Below are positions 1-7,399 of a DNA stretch of 11,941 nucleotides, piece after piece. The stretch covers positions 1 to 11,941 of the forward strand of contig JAAAOH010000331.1 of NCBI GenBank assembly GCA_009908925.1, given 5' to 3'. The stretch is from Spirochaetota bacterium (GTDB lineage: Bacteria > Spirochaetota > Spirochaetia > DSM-27196 > PWMO01). A program made the translations under genes and the position numbers. Below the pieces are notes generated by a model. It did no database searches. It was not told the origin of the DNA and was given only the letters and a program-made list of their open reading frames with translations. How positions within the stretch are numbered: position 1 is the stretch's first letter; each line of letters begins with the position of its first letter.

Positions 1-31
1 GCGATCCCTGAAACTGCTCGAGTACAAGCTC

Positions 32-2890
32 GTGACGCCGGATGCTCCGGAGCACCTGGATGCCCCGGGCGCCCCGAACGGCTCGCAGGAGCGGTTCGCG
101 CTGCGCCCCGCCGGCGCTAATGCGGCCGTGCCCGGCGATCCTGATGTTGACGGCGACACGGACCGCCCCGCGGGAAGCGATATGGCTGCCGCCGCGGCCG
201 AAACGATCTACGTGGCCTTCGCGCTCGACGGCGGAAGCTACGTTTTCCGGACGACGGGTGTAGCGGTGGAGGGCGGTCACGTGTCGCTTCGACTGCCGCA
301 GGTCATGTATCGCTCGGAGAAGCGCTCATCCGAGCGGCAGGATTTCGCCGGAGATCGGCGCGTGCGTCTCAGGCCGCGCCGCGGCTCAGGCGGCTCGGGC
401 GGCGCGGGCCGCGGCGACGTTCGTGGCGGTGCTGCCACGAGCCCCGACGGTGCCGGCGCCGCCGCCGGCGTCGAGGGCCGCCTCCTCGACGTGAGCCGGC
501 ACGGGTTTCTCTGCGAGGTCGTCCTCGACGAACAGGCAGCTGCGGTCTACGTCCCCGGTCTCACTGTCTCCTACGACATCGATCCCCGGCTCGGGCTCAG
601 CGACCACGGCCAGATCCGCCACGCGACGGTGATTGCCGCAGCGGAGCAGGGAACGCGGGTCCAGCTCGGGATCGAGGCCGGCGTCGCACGCGCGAGCTAT
701 GCCTACCGCCGCATCGAGCCGGCGGAGTGGAATGTCGATTCCCGGCCGGTGGAGTCGGCGCCGGTCTCGCTCGATTCGGTCTCGGTGCGCTATCGAAACG
801 ACATGGATCACGAGATAGCGGCCCTGCTCAATGCGACGCGCTTTCACGTCGAGGCGCCCGTCGTCATCATCCCCCCTGCGTTCGGAAAGAAGAAGGAGAC
901 GCTCGCCCCCTTCGTTGCGACACTGCTGACGAACTTCGCGCGCGAAGGGCGGGATGTGGTGACGCTGCGCTACGACGGGATTAACAGGCCCGGCGAGAGC
1001 TTCAACGAGGTCGAGAACCCGCCGCGGGGATACGAGATGCTCCGCTATCGCCTCAGTCAGGGGCTCTCGGATCTGCGCACCACCCTCGATTACGTGGAGC
1101 ACAACCCCTACTTCACCGCGACGAAGGTGGTGCTCTTCACCGCGAGTATGTCCTCGATCGACGCGAGAAAGCTCCTTGCCTCCGCCGAAAAAGACAGGGT
1201 GGACCTGTGGGTGAGCCTCATGGGTGTTCCTGCTGCGCAGACGACCATCGGCAATATTCTTGCCGGGACGGATATCATCGGGAACTACCGGCTGGGGATC
1301 CCCAACGGGGTCCGCGGGATGCTCGGTCATCTCATTGACATGGATACCCTCGCGCAGGATCTCATCGAGGAACGCTACGCCTACCTCACCGACGCCCGCG
1401 TTGACATGTCCGGGCTGTCTACGCCGGTCCTGTGGATCGTCGGGCGTCACGATCACTGGGTTGATCGTGACGAGGTGGCGGACCTCATGGCTGTGGACGG
1501 TGGCGGCCCGCGCGAGCTGGTGGAGATACCTACGGGTCACAACCTCAGAAACAGCGAAGACGCGATCCGTGCCTTCAAGCTCATCGGCGAGTTCATCTAT
1601 CAGGGGCTCTACGGCAGCGACCTCGTGGCTGTTGATCCACCCAGAGAGGCGGTACTCGGGATGCTGGCAGCCGAGCGAGAGCGCATGAGCACCGCCCGGC
1701 CGCCCGCCATCGAAGAGTACTGGCGCGAGTACCTCCTCGGCGCCGCGGCGGGAAGCGAGGGCTATGATTTCTATCGTAACCTCGCGGATTTTCGTGAGTT
1801 CCTCGCCTTGGAGGCGGAGTTGATCGGCGTACGCGACGGCGATCGGGTGGCCGACCTCGGATGTGGGACCGGTCTGCTGACGGAGGCTCTGCTCGAGCAC
1901 ATTGCAGCGGCCGCCGGCGGGGGTGCAGGCGCAGGGTGGGCGGACGCCCCAGGGGCTGCCGGCGGTCTTGCTTCGCCGCCGCGGATATCGATCACGGCGG
2001 TGGATCTGGTTGCGGATGCGCTCGAAAGAACGCGCGAGAAGTGTGAGCGCCTCATTTCGGAGCACTCTGAGCTCTCGCGCTGCTCGCTGGAGTACCGCAG
2101 TCTTGATCTCGAGCCTAACAGGCTGCTTCCCATCACCCGCCTCATCGAATCGGGGGGTGAACGCGTCGATGAGCTTCGAAACCGCGTGGAGGGCCTCACG
2201 GCGGGAGTCGTGGAAGCACTCCGGGCGCATGACGGGCAGACCCTCTCCGCGGCACTGGCCGGCGAGCCCATCGGGGCGGAGCACCGCGAGGAGCTCGCAC
2301 GCACGCTTCCCGAGCGTGTGCTGCCCGTCGTTCTCGATCTCAACCGTGCAGCACGGTTTGTTCGTGGCCGCGTCGAGGCGAACGACGTATCTCCGGGCAG
2401 ACGCGGCAGCGCCGGCCTGCGAAGCGGCGATTTGCTCTTCGATGTGCTGCATTTCGGCAACTGGGCCGTCGGAGAGAACACCGGCTTTCCCGATGAGTCC
2501 TTCGATCGTATCCTGGCAAGCCTCTTCCTCTCCTATCTCTTCAATCCCGACTACGCGCTTGCGGAGTTCTATCGCATGCTGGCGCGGGGCGGGCGGCTGC
2601 TTGTCTCGACCATGCGGCCCGACAGCGATGTCTCCACCATCTTCACCGACTACGTGGAGGAGGTGCGATCGCGTGCCGAATCCGGCGGTGATCTCGACTC
2701 CGCTCAGGCCATGCTGAACGAGGCAGCCGCGCTTTTCGAGCTCGAGGAGGACGGACTCTTTCGCTTCTACACCGGAGATGAGCTTGCAGCGATGCTCGAG
2801 GAGACCGGCTTCACCGACATTACGGTGCACCGTTCGCTCGGCACGCCGCCGCAGGCGATCATCGTGACAGGGGAGAAGCCCTGGCGATGA
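32..2890 (+). CDS. PilZ / LuxD-like acyltransferase / SAM methyltransferase fusion protein
   Basis: Three domains are visible (numbering from the GTG at 32). Residues ~58-230 are a PilZ c-di-GMP-binding domain with RxxxR (R94-R98, or R98-R102) and DxSxxG (D153-G158), split by a Gly/Ala-rich insert at ~116-148. Residues ~255-530 resemble the LuxD acyl-ACP thioesterase/transferase: nucleophile motif TASMSS (S372, matching the LuxD ASLSA elbow rather than GxSxG), acidic candidates D474/D478 and H503 in GHNLRN. Residues ~575-945 form a class I methyltransferase with SAM motif VADLGCGTG (606-614), acidic D658, and a ~110-residue mostly helical insert before FDRILAS. Inferred role: c-di-GMP-responsive cytosolic release or transfer of an acyl chain with methylation; substrate unknown. 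The frame is open to the window edge, so the true start may lie upstream. ATG 182, just before the PilZ domain with a weak GGGAAG upstream, is another candidate. The stop overlaps the next gene's start. Confidence 0.85.
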   Translation: MTPDAPEHLDAPGAPNGSQERFALRPAGANAAVPGDPDVDGDTDRPAGSDMAAAAAETIYVAFALDGGSYVFRTTGVAVEGGHVSLRLPQVMYRSEKRSSERQDFAGDRRVRLRPRRGSGGSGGAGRGDVRGGAATSPDGAGAAAGVEGRLLDVSRHGFLCEVVLDEQAAAVYVPGLTVSYDIDPRLGLSDHGQIRHATVIAAAEQGTRVQLGIEAGVARASYAYRRIEPAEWNVDSRPVESAPVSLDSVSVRYRNDMDHEIAALLNATRFHVEAPVVIIPPAFGKKKETLAPFVATLLTNFAREGRDVVTLRYDGINRPGESFNEVENPPRGYEMLRYRLSQGLSDLRTTLDYVEHNPYFTATKVVLFTASMSSIDARKLLASAEKDRVDLWVSLMGVPAAQTTIGNILAGTDIIGNYRLGIPNGVRGMLGHLIDMDTLAQDLIEERYAYLTDARVDMSGLSTPVLWIVGRHDHWVDRDEVADLMAVDGGGPRELVEIPTGHNLRNSEDAIRAFKLIGEFIYQGLYGSDLVAVDPPREAVLGMLAAERERMSTARPPAIEEYWREYLLGAAAGSEGYDFYRNLADFREFLALEAELIGVRDGDRVADLGCGTGLLTEALLEHIAAAAGGGAGAGWADAPGAAGGLASPPRISITAVDLVADALERTREKCERLISEHSELSRCSLEYRSLDLEPNRLLPITRLIESGGERVDELRNRVEGLTAGVVEALRAHDGQTLSAALAGEPIGAEHREELARTLPERVLPVVLDLNRAARFVRGRVEANDVSPGRRGSAGLRSGDLLFDVLHFGNWAVGENTGFPDESFDRILASLFLSYLFNPDYALAEFYRMLARGGRLLVSTMRPDSDVSTIFTDYVEEVRSRAESGGDLDSAQAMLNEAAALFELEEDGLFRFYTGDELAAMLEETGFTDITVHRSLGTPPQAIIVTGEKPWR

Positions 2891-4356
2891 GTGGCTCCTA
2901 CGACGGGCTCCGCATTCCGGTGGTAGCCGCAGAGCGGCTCGCGGCCTGGGGAGAGCACCCGGTCATTCGCGAGCTGCAGCCCGGCAGAGAGCCCCGCGCA
3001 GTTTCGGCAGCCGACTACCGCTCCCGTATCAACGAGCTCGCCGCGTGGCTGCGAACCGAGGGCGTCGGCGAGAACACCGTGGTGGCGCTGTTCCTCGAGA
3101 ACTCCATCGATCATCTGGTCGTGCTCTTTGCCCTCTTCGAGCTCGGCGCAGTGCCGGTGATTGCAAAACTCGAGTACCGCAGCATCGAGCTCGACGAGAT
3201 TTTCGAAAATGCCGATCCGGCGGTGGTGGCCACCGAGACGGGGCACCTCGACGTCCTCGCGCCCTACCTGGAGGGGCGCCACGTGATCGAGCGGGGGGCG
3301 AAGGGCTTCCGTACCACCCAGCAGGGGCCGCCGGTGCCGCGGGTGTCGGGAACGGCGAGTGCAGGCGACAGACTGCGAGCTGCGCCCGACGTACCGGCGG
3401 GTACGGCTTCGATAAACTACACCTACCGTGGCCTCGGCTATCCGGTGGGCGCGCTCGTGACGCATGCTCAGTACCTGCACGGGGCCGACATCCTGCAGGA
3501 CGGCCTCTACGGCTACCCCGGCGAGAGCATGATGTTCAGCATCCCGATCTCTCACATCTTCACCCTCATCGGGTGCGTGCTTGTCCCCCTTCGTTACGGG
3601 ATGACCGCGGTTATCGCCCGGACCATACATCCGCGGATGATCTTCGAGTACTTCGACACCTACGGTATCGAGCACGTGACCGCCGTTCCCGAGATCTACC
3701 GGCTGCTCCACCGTGCGCTTCCCGAGGGCAGACGCTTCCCCGGGCTCCGTACCTTCGTCTCCGGCGGCAGTCTTCTGGCGGCCGGGGAGCACGGACCGAT
3801 CGCGCAGGCCTTCGACCTGGATTTCCTCCACGGCTACGGCCTGACCGAGTTTACGCCCGCCTCCCGCAACATCCGCGGCCGCGCGCGTGCCGGAACGATC
3901 GGACCCGTCTGCGGCGGTGTGGAATGCCGGATCGCCGAAGGCGGCCTCAGCGAGAGCGCCGACGGGAGCGTCGCCGGCGAGGTGCTGCTCCGCACCAACA
4001 CCATGAGCGGCGCCTACTACCGCCGCCCCGAGGTGTCGAGGCAGGCCGACGCCGGCGGCTGGTTCCGCACCGGCGATATCGGACGCTTCGAGGACGGCCA
4101 CCTTATCTTTGAGCGGGAGCACAAGCGTACCTGCAAAGTCGGCGGCGTCATGGTCGACCTCGAGGAAGTGGAGAAGGCCCTCCTGATGCATCCCGAAGTT
4201 CACGGTGCGCACGTCGAGTTTCGCGATGGCGCCCTGGAGGCAGGCCTCGAGGTTCAGTCGTCGGCCGATTTCGAGGAAACGCTGCGTGAAATCCGCGCAT
4301 TTCTGAAGCCCCGTATCGCGGCGTATAAGGTTCCGCGTCGCTTCTACCGACCATAG
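2887..4356 (+). CDS. AMP-binding (ANL superfamily) acyl-activating enzyme-like protein, degenerate motifs
   Basis: The fold of acyl-CoA/acyl-ACP synthetases is recognisable over 489 residues: YGLTE (A5, 317-321), FRTGD (A7, 393-397) and the hinge region around KRTCKVGG...DLEEVE (A8, 413-429). Two features are unusual. The A3 phosphate loop, normally TSGTTGxPKG, reads NYTYRGLGYPVGA (177-189), with no Ser/Thr-Gly-Thr run and no PKG lysine. The protein also ends at YKVPRRFYRP, just where family members continue to the A10 motif (PRxxxGKxxR) carrying the catalytic lysine. Family members usually form an acyl-adenylate and transfer it to CoA or phosphopantetheine; with the ACP 10 bases downstream, loading or handling of acyl-ACP is the likely role. 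Whether it still adenylates is uncertain. The start overlaps the previous stop (ATGA), and a GGGGAGA ribosome site lies at 2870-2876, supporting translational coupling. Confidence 0.85.
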   Translation: MSGSYDGLRIPVVAAERLAAWGEHPVIRELQPGREPRAVSAADYRSRINELAAWLRTEGVGENTVVALFLENSIDHLVVLFALFELGAVPVIAKLEYRSIELDEIFENADPAVVATETGHLDVLAPYLEGRHVIERGAKGFRTTQQGPPVPRVSGTASAGDRLRAAPDVPAGTASINYTYRGLGYPVGALVTHAQYLHGADILQDGLYGYPGESMMFSIPISHIFTLIGCVLVPLRYGMTAVIARTIHPRMIFEYFDTYGIEHVTAVPEIYRLLHRALPEGRRFPGLRTFVSGGSLLAAGEHGPIAQAFDLDFLHGYGLTEFTPASRNIRGRARAGTIGPVCGGVECRIAEGGLSESADGSVAGEVLLRTNTMSGAYYRRPEVSRQADAGGWFRTGDIGRFEDGHLIFEREHKRTCKVGGVMVDLEEVEKALLMHPEVHGAHVEFRDGALEAGLEVQSSADFEETLREIRAFLKPRIAAYKVPRRFYRP

Positions 4357-4366
4357 GAATGAGCAT

Positions 4367-4651
4367 ATGAGTGAGCACCAAGAGACCGAGCTGTCAGAGA
4401 CGGACCTCCGAACCAGGGTTGTAGACATCGTGGCGGAAATCTCCCGCATCGACCCTGACGATTTCGACGACGACGTTCTCATTCGCGAGGAGCTGGGTAT
4501 CGACAGCCTGCAGGCGATGGAGATCGTTGCAGCCTGCGAAAAGGCCCTCGGCATCTCCATCGATGAGGGACAGCTCTACTGCGTCGAGACGGTCGAGGAT
4601 TTCCTCGGCCTGGTCGAGACCCTCTACCGCTCCGGCGGCGAGCCGGAATAG
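4367..4651 (+). CDS. Acyl carrier protein
   Basis: A 94-residue acidic protein with the carrier-protein signature ELGIDSLQAMEI; S47 is the expected 4'-phosphopantetheine attachment serine. Predicted helices around it (residues ~13-27, 47-61 and 73-88) fit the four-helix ACP fold, and the length is slightly above the usual ~78. It should shuttle an acyl thioester between the AMP-ligase-like protein and the LuxD-like domain encoded just upstream. It probably is not the housekeeping AcpP: the genes visible beside it are the fusion protein and the ligase, not fabD/fabG/fabF, and the recognition helix (LQAMEIVAACEKAL) differs from the usual LDTVELVMALEEEF type. An AGGA at 4355-4358, overlapping the ligase stop codon, sits 8 bases before the ATG. 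Confidence 0.92.
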   Translation: MSEHQETELSETDLRTRVVDIVAEISRIDPDDFDDDVLIREELGIDSLQAMEIVAACEKALGISIDEGQLYCVETVEDFLGLVETLYRSGGEPE

Positions 4652-4766
4652 CCCTGCTTCCCGCTTCATAGCCTCTTCGCACGGGCGCCCGGTTATTCGC
4701 TTGAAGTGGGCTGCGGGAAACTGCAGAATGCATGGTGTGCGATGCTCACGAATTTATGGGTGACTC
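4652..4766 (+). other. Intergenic gap between ACP and sensor kinase
   Basis: This 115-base stretch is the longest gap in the window and lacks a hairpin-plus-T-run terminator. It holds a 7-base inverted pair, TTCCCGC (4658-4664) with GCGGGAA (4713-4719), 48 bases apart, and a 10-base palindrome CGGGCGCCCG (4682-4691). A possible promoter and a four-codon upstream reading frame (ATG 4756, stop TGA 4768-4770) that overlaps the kinase start also lie here. Any of the inverted repeats could be an operator, but in GC-rich DNA they may be chance. Confidence 0.4.
4701..4729 (+). promoter_or_regulatory. Possible sigma70-type promoter for the sensor kinase gene
   Basis: TTGAAG (4701-4706) is separated by 17 bases from CAGAAT (4724-4729), giving 5/6 and 4/6 agreement with the -35 and -10 consensus at ideal spacing. 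Transcription would begin near 4736, leaving a leader of about 30 bases before the ATG at 4767. A GGGTGA (4758-4763) could serve as a weak, close ribosome site. Alternatively the kinase is read from the upstream operon. Confidence 0.35.
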
Positions 4767-7355
4767 ATGAGTAAGACTGTGGCGGGGGAGCTCCACGACG
4801 CGTTCGAGCAGGAGCTCATTACAAAAGCCGAACGCGACACACGTATCAGCACGGTCATTGCGAGCATACTATTTACCCTGTTCGGCGTGCTCGACGTCTA
4901 TATGTACCCCTCCTATCTGCGTGAGCTTTTCATCATCCGGGGTGGCGTGATCCTCATCAGTGCTATCGTCCTCACGTTCTCCCTTCTTCTCCCGGATGAC
5001 AGGTACGCTCGGCGCCTGGGAATGGTGGAGTATCTCGCCTGTACCCTTGCCATTGTGTTGATGGTGCACATCACCGAAGGCTACCTCAGCCCGTACTACG
5101 CAGGGATCAACCTCGTGCTCATCATCTTTCTTGCCATATTGCCGCTCGATCCGATGCGCGCGGGCATCGTCTGCGCGGTGACCTACGCGGCCTACATCAT
5201 ACCCATCGTCGTGGCCGGCAATATCACCGAGTTGGCGGTGCTGCTCAACAACAACTTCTTCTTCCTCTCGACCATCGTGCTGGTGGTATTGAGCTCGCAC
5301 TTCGCCACCCGGCTGAGGTTCCGCGAGTTCGCCGGACGCTATAACCTTGCGCGCGCCAATGAAGAGCTGAAGACGCTCGACAAGCTCAAGTCCGAGTTCT
5401 TCGCCAACGTCAGCCACGAAGTGCGCACGCCGCTGACCTCCATTCTCGCCCCCCTGCAGGCTTTTTACTCCGGTGATCTCGGTCATCTGACCGCCGAGCA
5501 GGAGCAAATCGTCGGCCAGATGTATCGAAACTCCCTCAAGCTCCTCGACATGATCAACCAGATGCTGGATTTTTCCCGTTTCGAGGCGGGCAAGGTGCAA
5601 CTGCGCTTGAGCTGGCTCGATATCAACGAGTTTGTCGAGGACACCGTCTCCCTGTTCGAGGAGGTCACGGAGAGAAAGGGCGTGAAGCTGCGTACCATCA
5701 CTTCGAATGAGGTGCCCGAGGCCTATCTCGACAGTGACAAGCTCGAGCGAATTCTCACGAACCTTCTTCGCAACGCCATTAAGTTCACTGAGGAGGGGTC
5801 GATTACGGTGCGGACCGGGCTCACCCATGAGGTGGAGCAGGAGCATGAGACGGCGGAGCATGAGACGGAGCAGGGGAGCTCTATGATTTTCGTGGAGGTC
5901 GCTGATACGGGGATTGGCATTCCCGAAGATCATCTTCCCTTCATTATGGACCGCTTCAGGCAGGTCGACAGCTCGAGCACCCGCCGGTATGAGGGCACCG
6001 GTATCGGGCTTACCATCGTGAAAGAGTCGGTCGAGCTTATGAATGGGCGTATCACCGCAGAGAGCACCAAGGGTGAGGGCAGTACCTTCAGGGTGGAGCT
6101 CCCCGCCGATCTCGAAGAGCTCGTCCCGGAGGCCTTCCGCGAGCGGCGCCGGCGTGAGCGGCGGAAATCCGGCAGATCCGTCTCCTCCGGGCGCGACCGG
6201 CGGCGACGGACACGGCGCACCGAAGATTTTGTCAGGGTTGCCGCGGACGAGCTCGCCCTCATGGAAAAGGAAATGCTTGCCAGCGGCGGGCGTGAATCTG
6301 AGGCGGCCACCGAGTCCCAGCAGCCGAGTCCCGCCGAGGATCGTGTGCTGCTCGTAGAGGACAACCACGACCTGCGCTCGTACGTGGGCCGCATGCTCGG
6401 CGGGATGGGACACGAGGTGACGACAGCGGTCGACGGCGTGGACGGGTGGCACCACGTACAGGCCGACAATCCCGATGTCATTGTGTCCGATCTCATGATG
6501 CCGAACATGGACGGGTACGAACTTCTGAAGCTGGTCAAAACCACCGAAGGCTCCCGTCACATTCCCTTCATCATGATAACCGCCAAGCACGAGCTCGAGT
6601 CGAAGATCGAGGGCCTCGATCTCGGCGCCGACGATTATCTGCCGAAACCCATCAATATCCGGGAGCTCGATGCGCGTGTGCGGAATCTCCGCAATATGAA
6701 GCGGTTCCAGCAGGCCGTCGCACGGGAACAGGAGCTACAGAAGCGAATGGAGGATCTGTTGATGAGCTTCTCCGAGTCGCTCGAGCTGCGCCACCCCGAC
6801 ACCGCCGGGCACTCGCGCGACGTGCTTTCCCTGGGGCTGATGCTCTCATCGGAGATCGGCATCGAGCAGAACCAGAGTCTGCGCGACGCGTTGCTGTTGC
6901 ACGATATCGGTAAGCTCGGGGTTCCGGACCACGTACTTCTCAAGGAAGCAGCCCTCAACGACGAGGAGTGGGAGCTCATGAAGAAGCACGCCGAGTGGGG
7001 CGCGCAGCTCCTCGAAAAGTTCGATACCTACCGCGACATCGCGCACATCGTGCTGGCACATCAGGAGCGCTACGACGGCCGCGGGTACCCCGAAGGCCTC
7101 GCCGGAGAGGCGATTCCTCTCGAGGCTCGCATTATCGGTGTTGCAGATGCCTATCACGCCATGACTGCCGACCGACCCTACCGAAAGGCCCTGACCCCTG
7201 CACATGCCGCTCGCGAGATCCTGAAAAACAGGGGAGCGCAGTTCGATCCCGTACTGGCAAATGCCTTCGTTCGGGCGCTACTGAAGAGCGGCGACATCAG
7301 CGAGAGCGACCTCGGCGGCCTCGAGGTTCCGGAGCTGCGGCCCGTCGGTAGCTGA
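4767..7355 (+). CDS. Membrane hybrid histidine kinase with receiver and HD-GYP c-di-GMP phosphodiesterase
   Basis: One 862-residue chain with four parts. About six membrane helices (~27-45, 54-75, 88-102, 107-126, 131-150, 159-179) form the sensor, with no obvious large periplasmic domain. The kinase core has phospho-accepting H217 in FFANVSHEVRTP, an N box around N332-N336, G1 box ADTGIGIP (379-386) and G2 GTGIGLTIV. A receiver follows with acidic E531/D532, phospho-acceptor D575 and K627. The HD-GYP domain (~660-840) has H712-D713, H741, H765/E767 and DGRGYP (770-775), so metal and c-di-GMP-cleaving residues look intact. Expected action: ligand-controlled autophosphorylation, transfer to D575 and control of c-di-GMP hydrolysis, as if RpfC and RpfG were combined. 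Odd points are a very basic linker (~458-484) between kinase and receiver and a His/Glu-rich repeat (354-369) inside the ATPase domain. It follows the PilZ-containing operon. Confidence 0.95.
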   Translation: MSKTVAGELHDAFEQELITKAERDTRISTVIASILFTLFGVLDVYMYPSYLRELFIIRGGVILISAIVLTFSLLLPDDRYARRLGMVEYLACTLAIVLMVHITEGYLSPYYAGINLVLIIFLAILPLDPMRAGIVCAVTYAAYIIPIVVAGNITELAVLLNNNFFFLSTIVLVVLSSHFATRLRFREFAGRYNLARANEELKTLDKLKSEFFANVSHEVRTPLTSILAPLQAFYSGDLGHLTAEQEQIVGQMYRNSLKLLDMINQMLDFSRFEAGKVQLRLSWLDINEFVEDTVSLFEEVTERKGVKLRTITSNEVPEAYLDSDKLERILTNLLRNAIKFTEEGSITVRTGLTHEVEQEHETAEHETEQGSSMIFVEVADTGIGIPEDHLPFIMDRFRQVDSSSTRRYEGTGIGLTIVKESVELMNGRITAESTKGEGSTFRVELPADLEELVPEAFRERRRRERRKSGRSVSSGRDRRRRTRRTEDFVRVAADELALMEKEMLASGGRESEAATESQQPSPAEDRVLLVEDNHDLRSYVGRMLGGMGHEVTTAVDGVDGWHHVQADNPDVIVSDLMMPNMDGYELLKLVKTTEGSRHIPFIMITAKHELESKIEGLDLGADDYLPKPINIRELDARVRNLRNMKRFQQAVAREQELQKRMEDLLMSFSESLELRHPDTAGHSRDVLSLGLMLSSEIGIEQNQSLRDALLLHDIGKLGVPDHVLLKEAALNDEEWELMKKHAEWGAQLLEKFDTYRDIAHIVLAHQERYDGRGYPEGLAGEAIPLEARIIGVADAYHAMTADRPYRKALTPAHAAREILKNRGAQFDPVLANAFVRALLKSGDISESDLGGLEVPELRPVGS
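5826..5873 (+). repeat. Three-copy 15-base in-frame tandem repeat within the kinase ATPase domain
   Basis: Units at 5826-5840, 5844-5858 and 5859-5873 share the form CATGAG(AC/GT)GG(A/C)G(C/G)AG, with one extra GAG codon after the first. They encode HEVEQ, E, HETAE, HETEQ (residues 354-369) in the loop between the two beta strands before the G1 box. The unit is a multiple of three, so copy-number change would keep the reading frame. Confidence 0.7.
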
Positions 7356-7380
7356 GGTCGTAGCGCCACGGGAACTGCTT

Positions 7381-7389
7381 TGATATACT
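7381..7389 (+). promoter_or_regulatory. Extended -10 promoter for glycerol-1-phosphate dehydrogenase, likely leaderless
   Basis: TGATATACT is a TGn extended -10 followed by TATACT (5/6 consensus). It ends 10 bases before the ATG at 7400, so transcription should start within about 0-4 bases of the start codon. No good -35 is seen at 17 bases (TAGCGC), which an extended -10 can tolerate. The intervening TCATTCCCGT contains no Shine-Dalgarno sequence. Confidence 0.6.
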
Positions 7390-7399
7390 TCATTCCCGT

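Noticed and set aside
386..2830. Long antisense open frame of 814 codons opposite the PilZ fusion gene
   Set aside because: It is a mirror of a GC-rich coding strand; its translation shows no recognisable domain, whereas the + strand carries three clear ones.
3100..4356. Ligase gene as a pseudogene because of missing motifs
   Set aside because: The frame is intact over 489 codons with A5, A7 and A8 regions kept, overlap with the upstream gene, and tight ACP spacing; loss of function by decay is not indicated.
2767..4560. Antisense open frame of ~597 codons across the ligase and ACP
   Set aside because: It spans three real genes and their junctions with no motif; a codon-bias shadow.
4682..4691. 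CGGGCGCCCG palindrome after the ACP gene as a terminator
   Set aside because: No room for a stable loop and no T run follows; only TT.
4869..6590. Antisense open frame of ~573 codons opposite the sensor kinase
   Set aside because: The sense strand has intact kinase and receiver motifs; the antisense translation is His/Gly/Leu-rich with no family signature.
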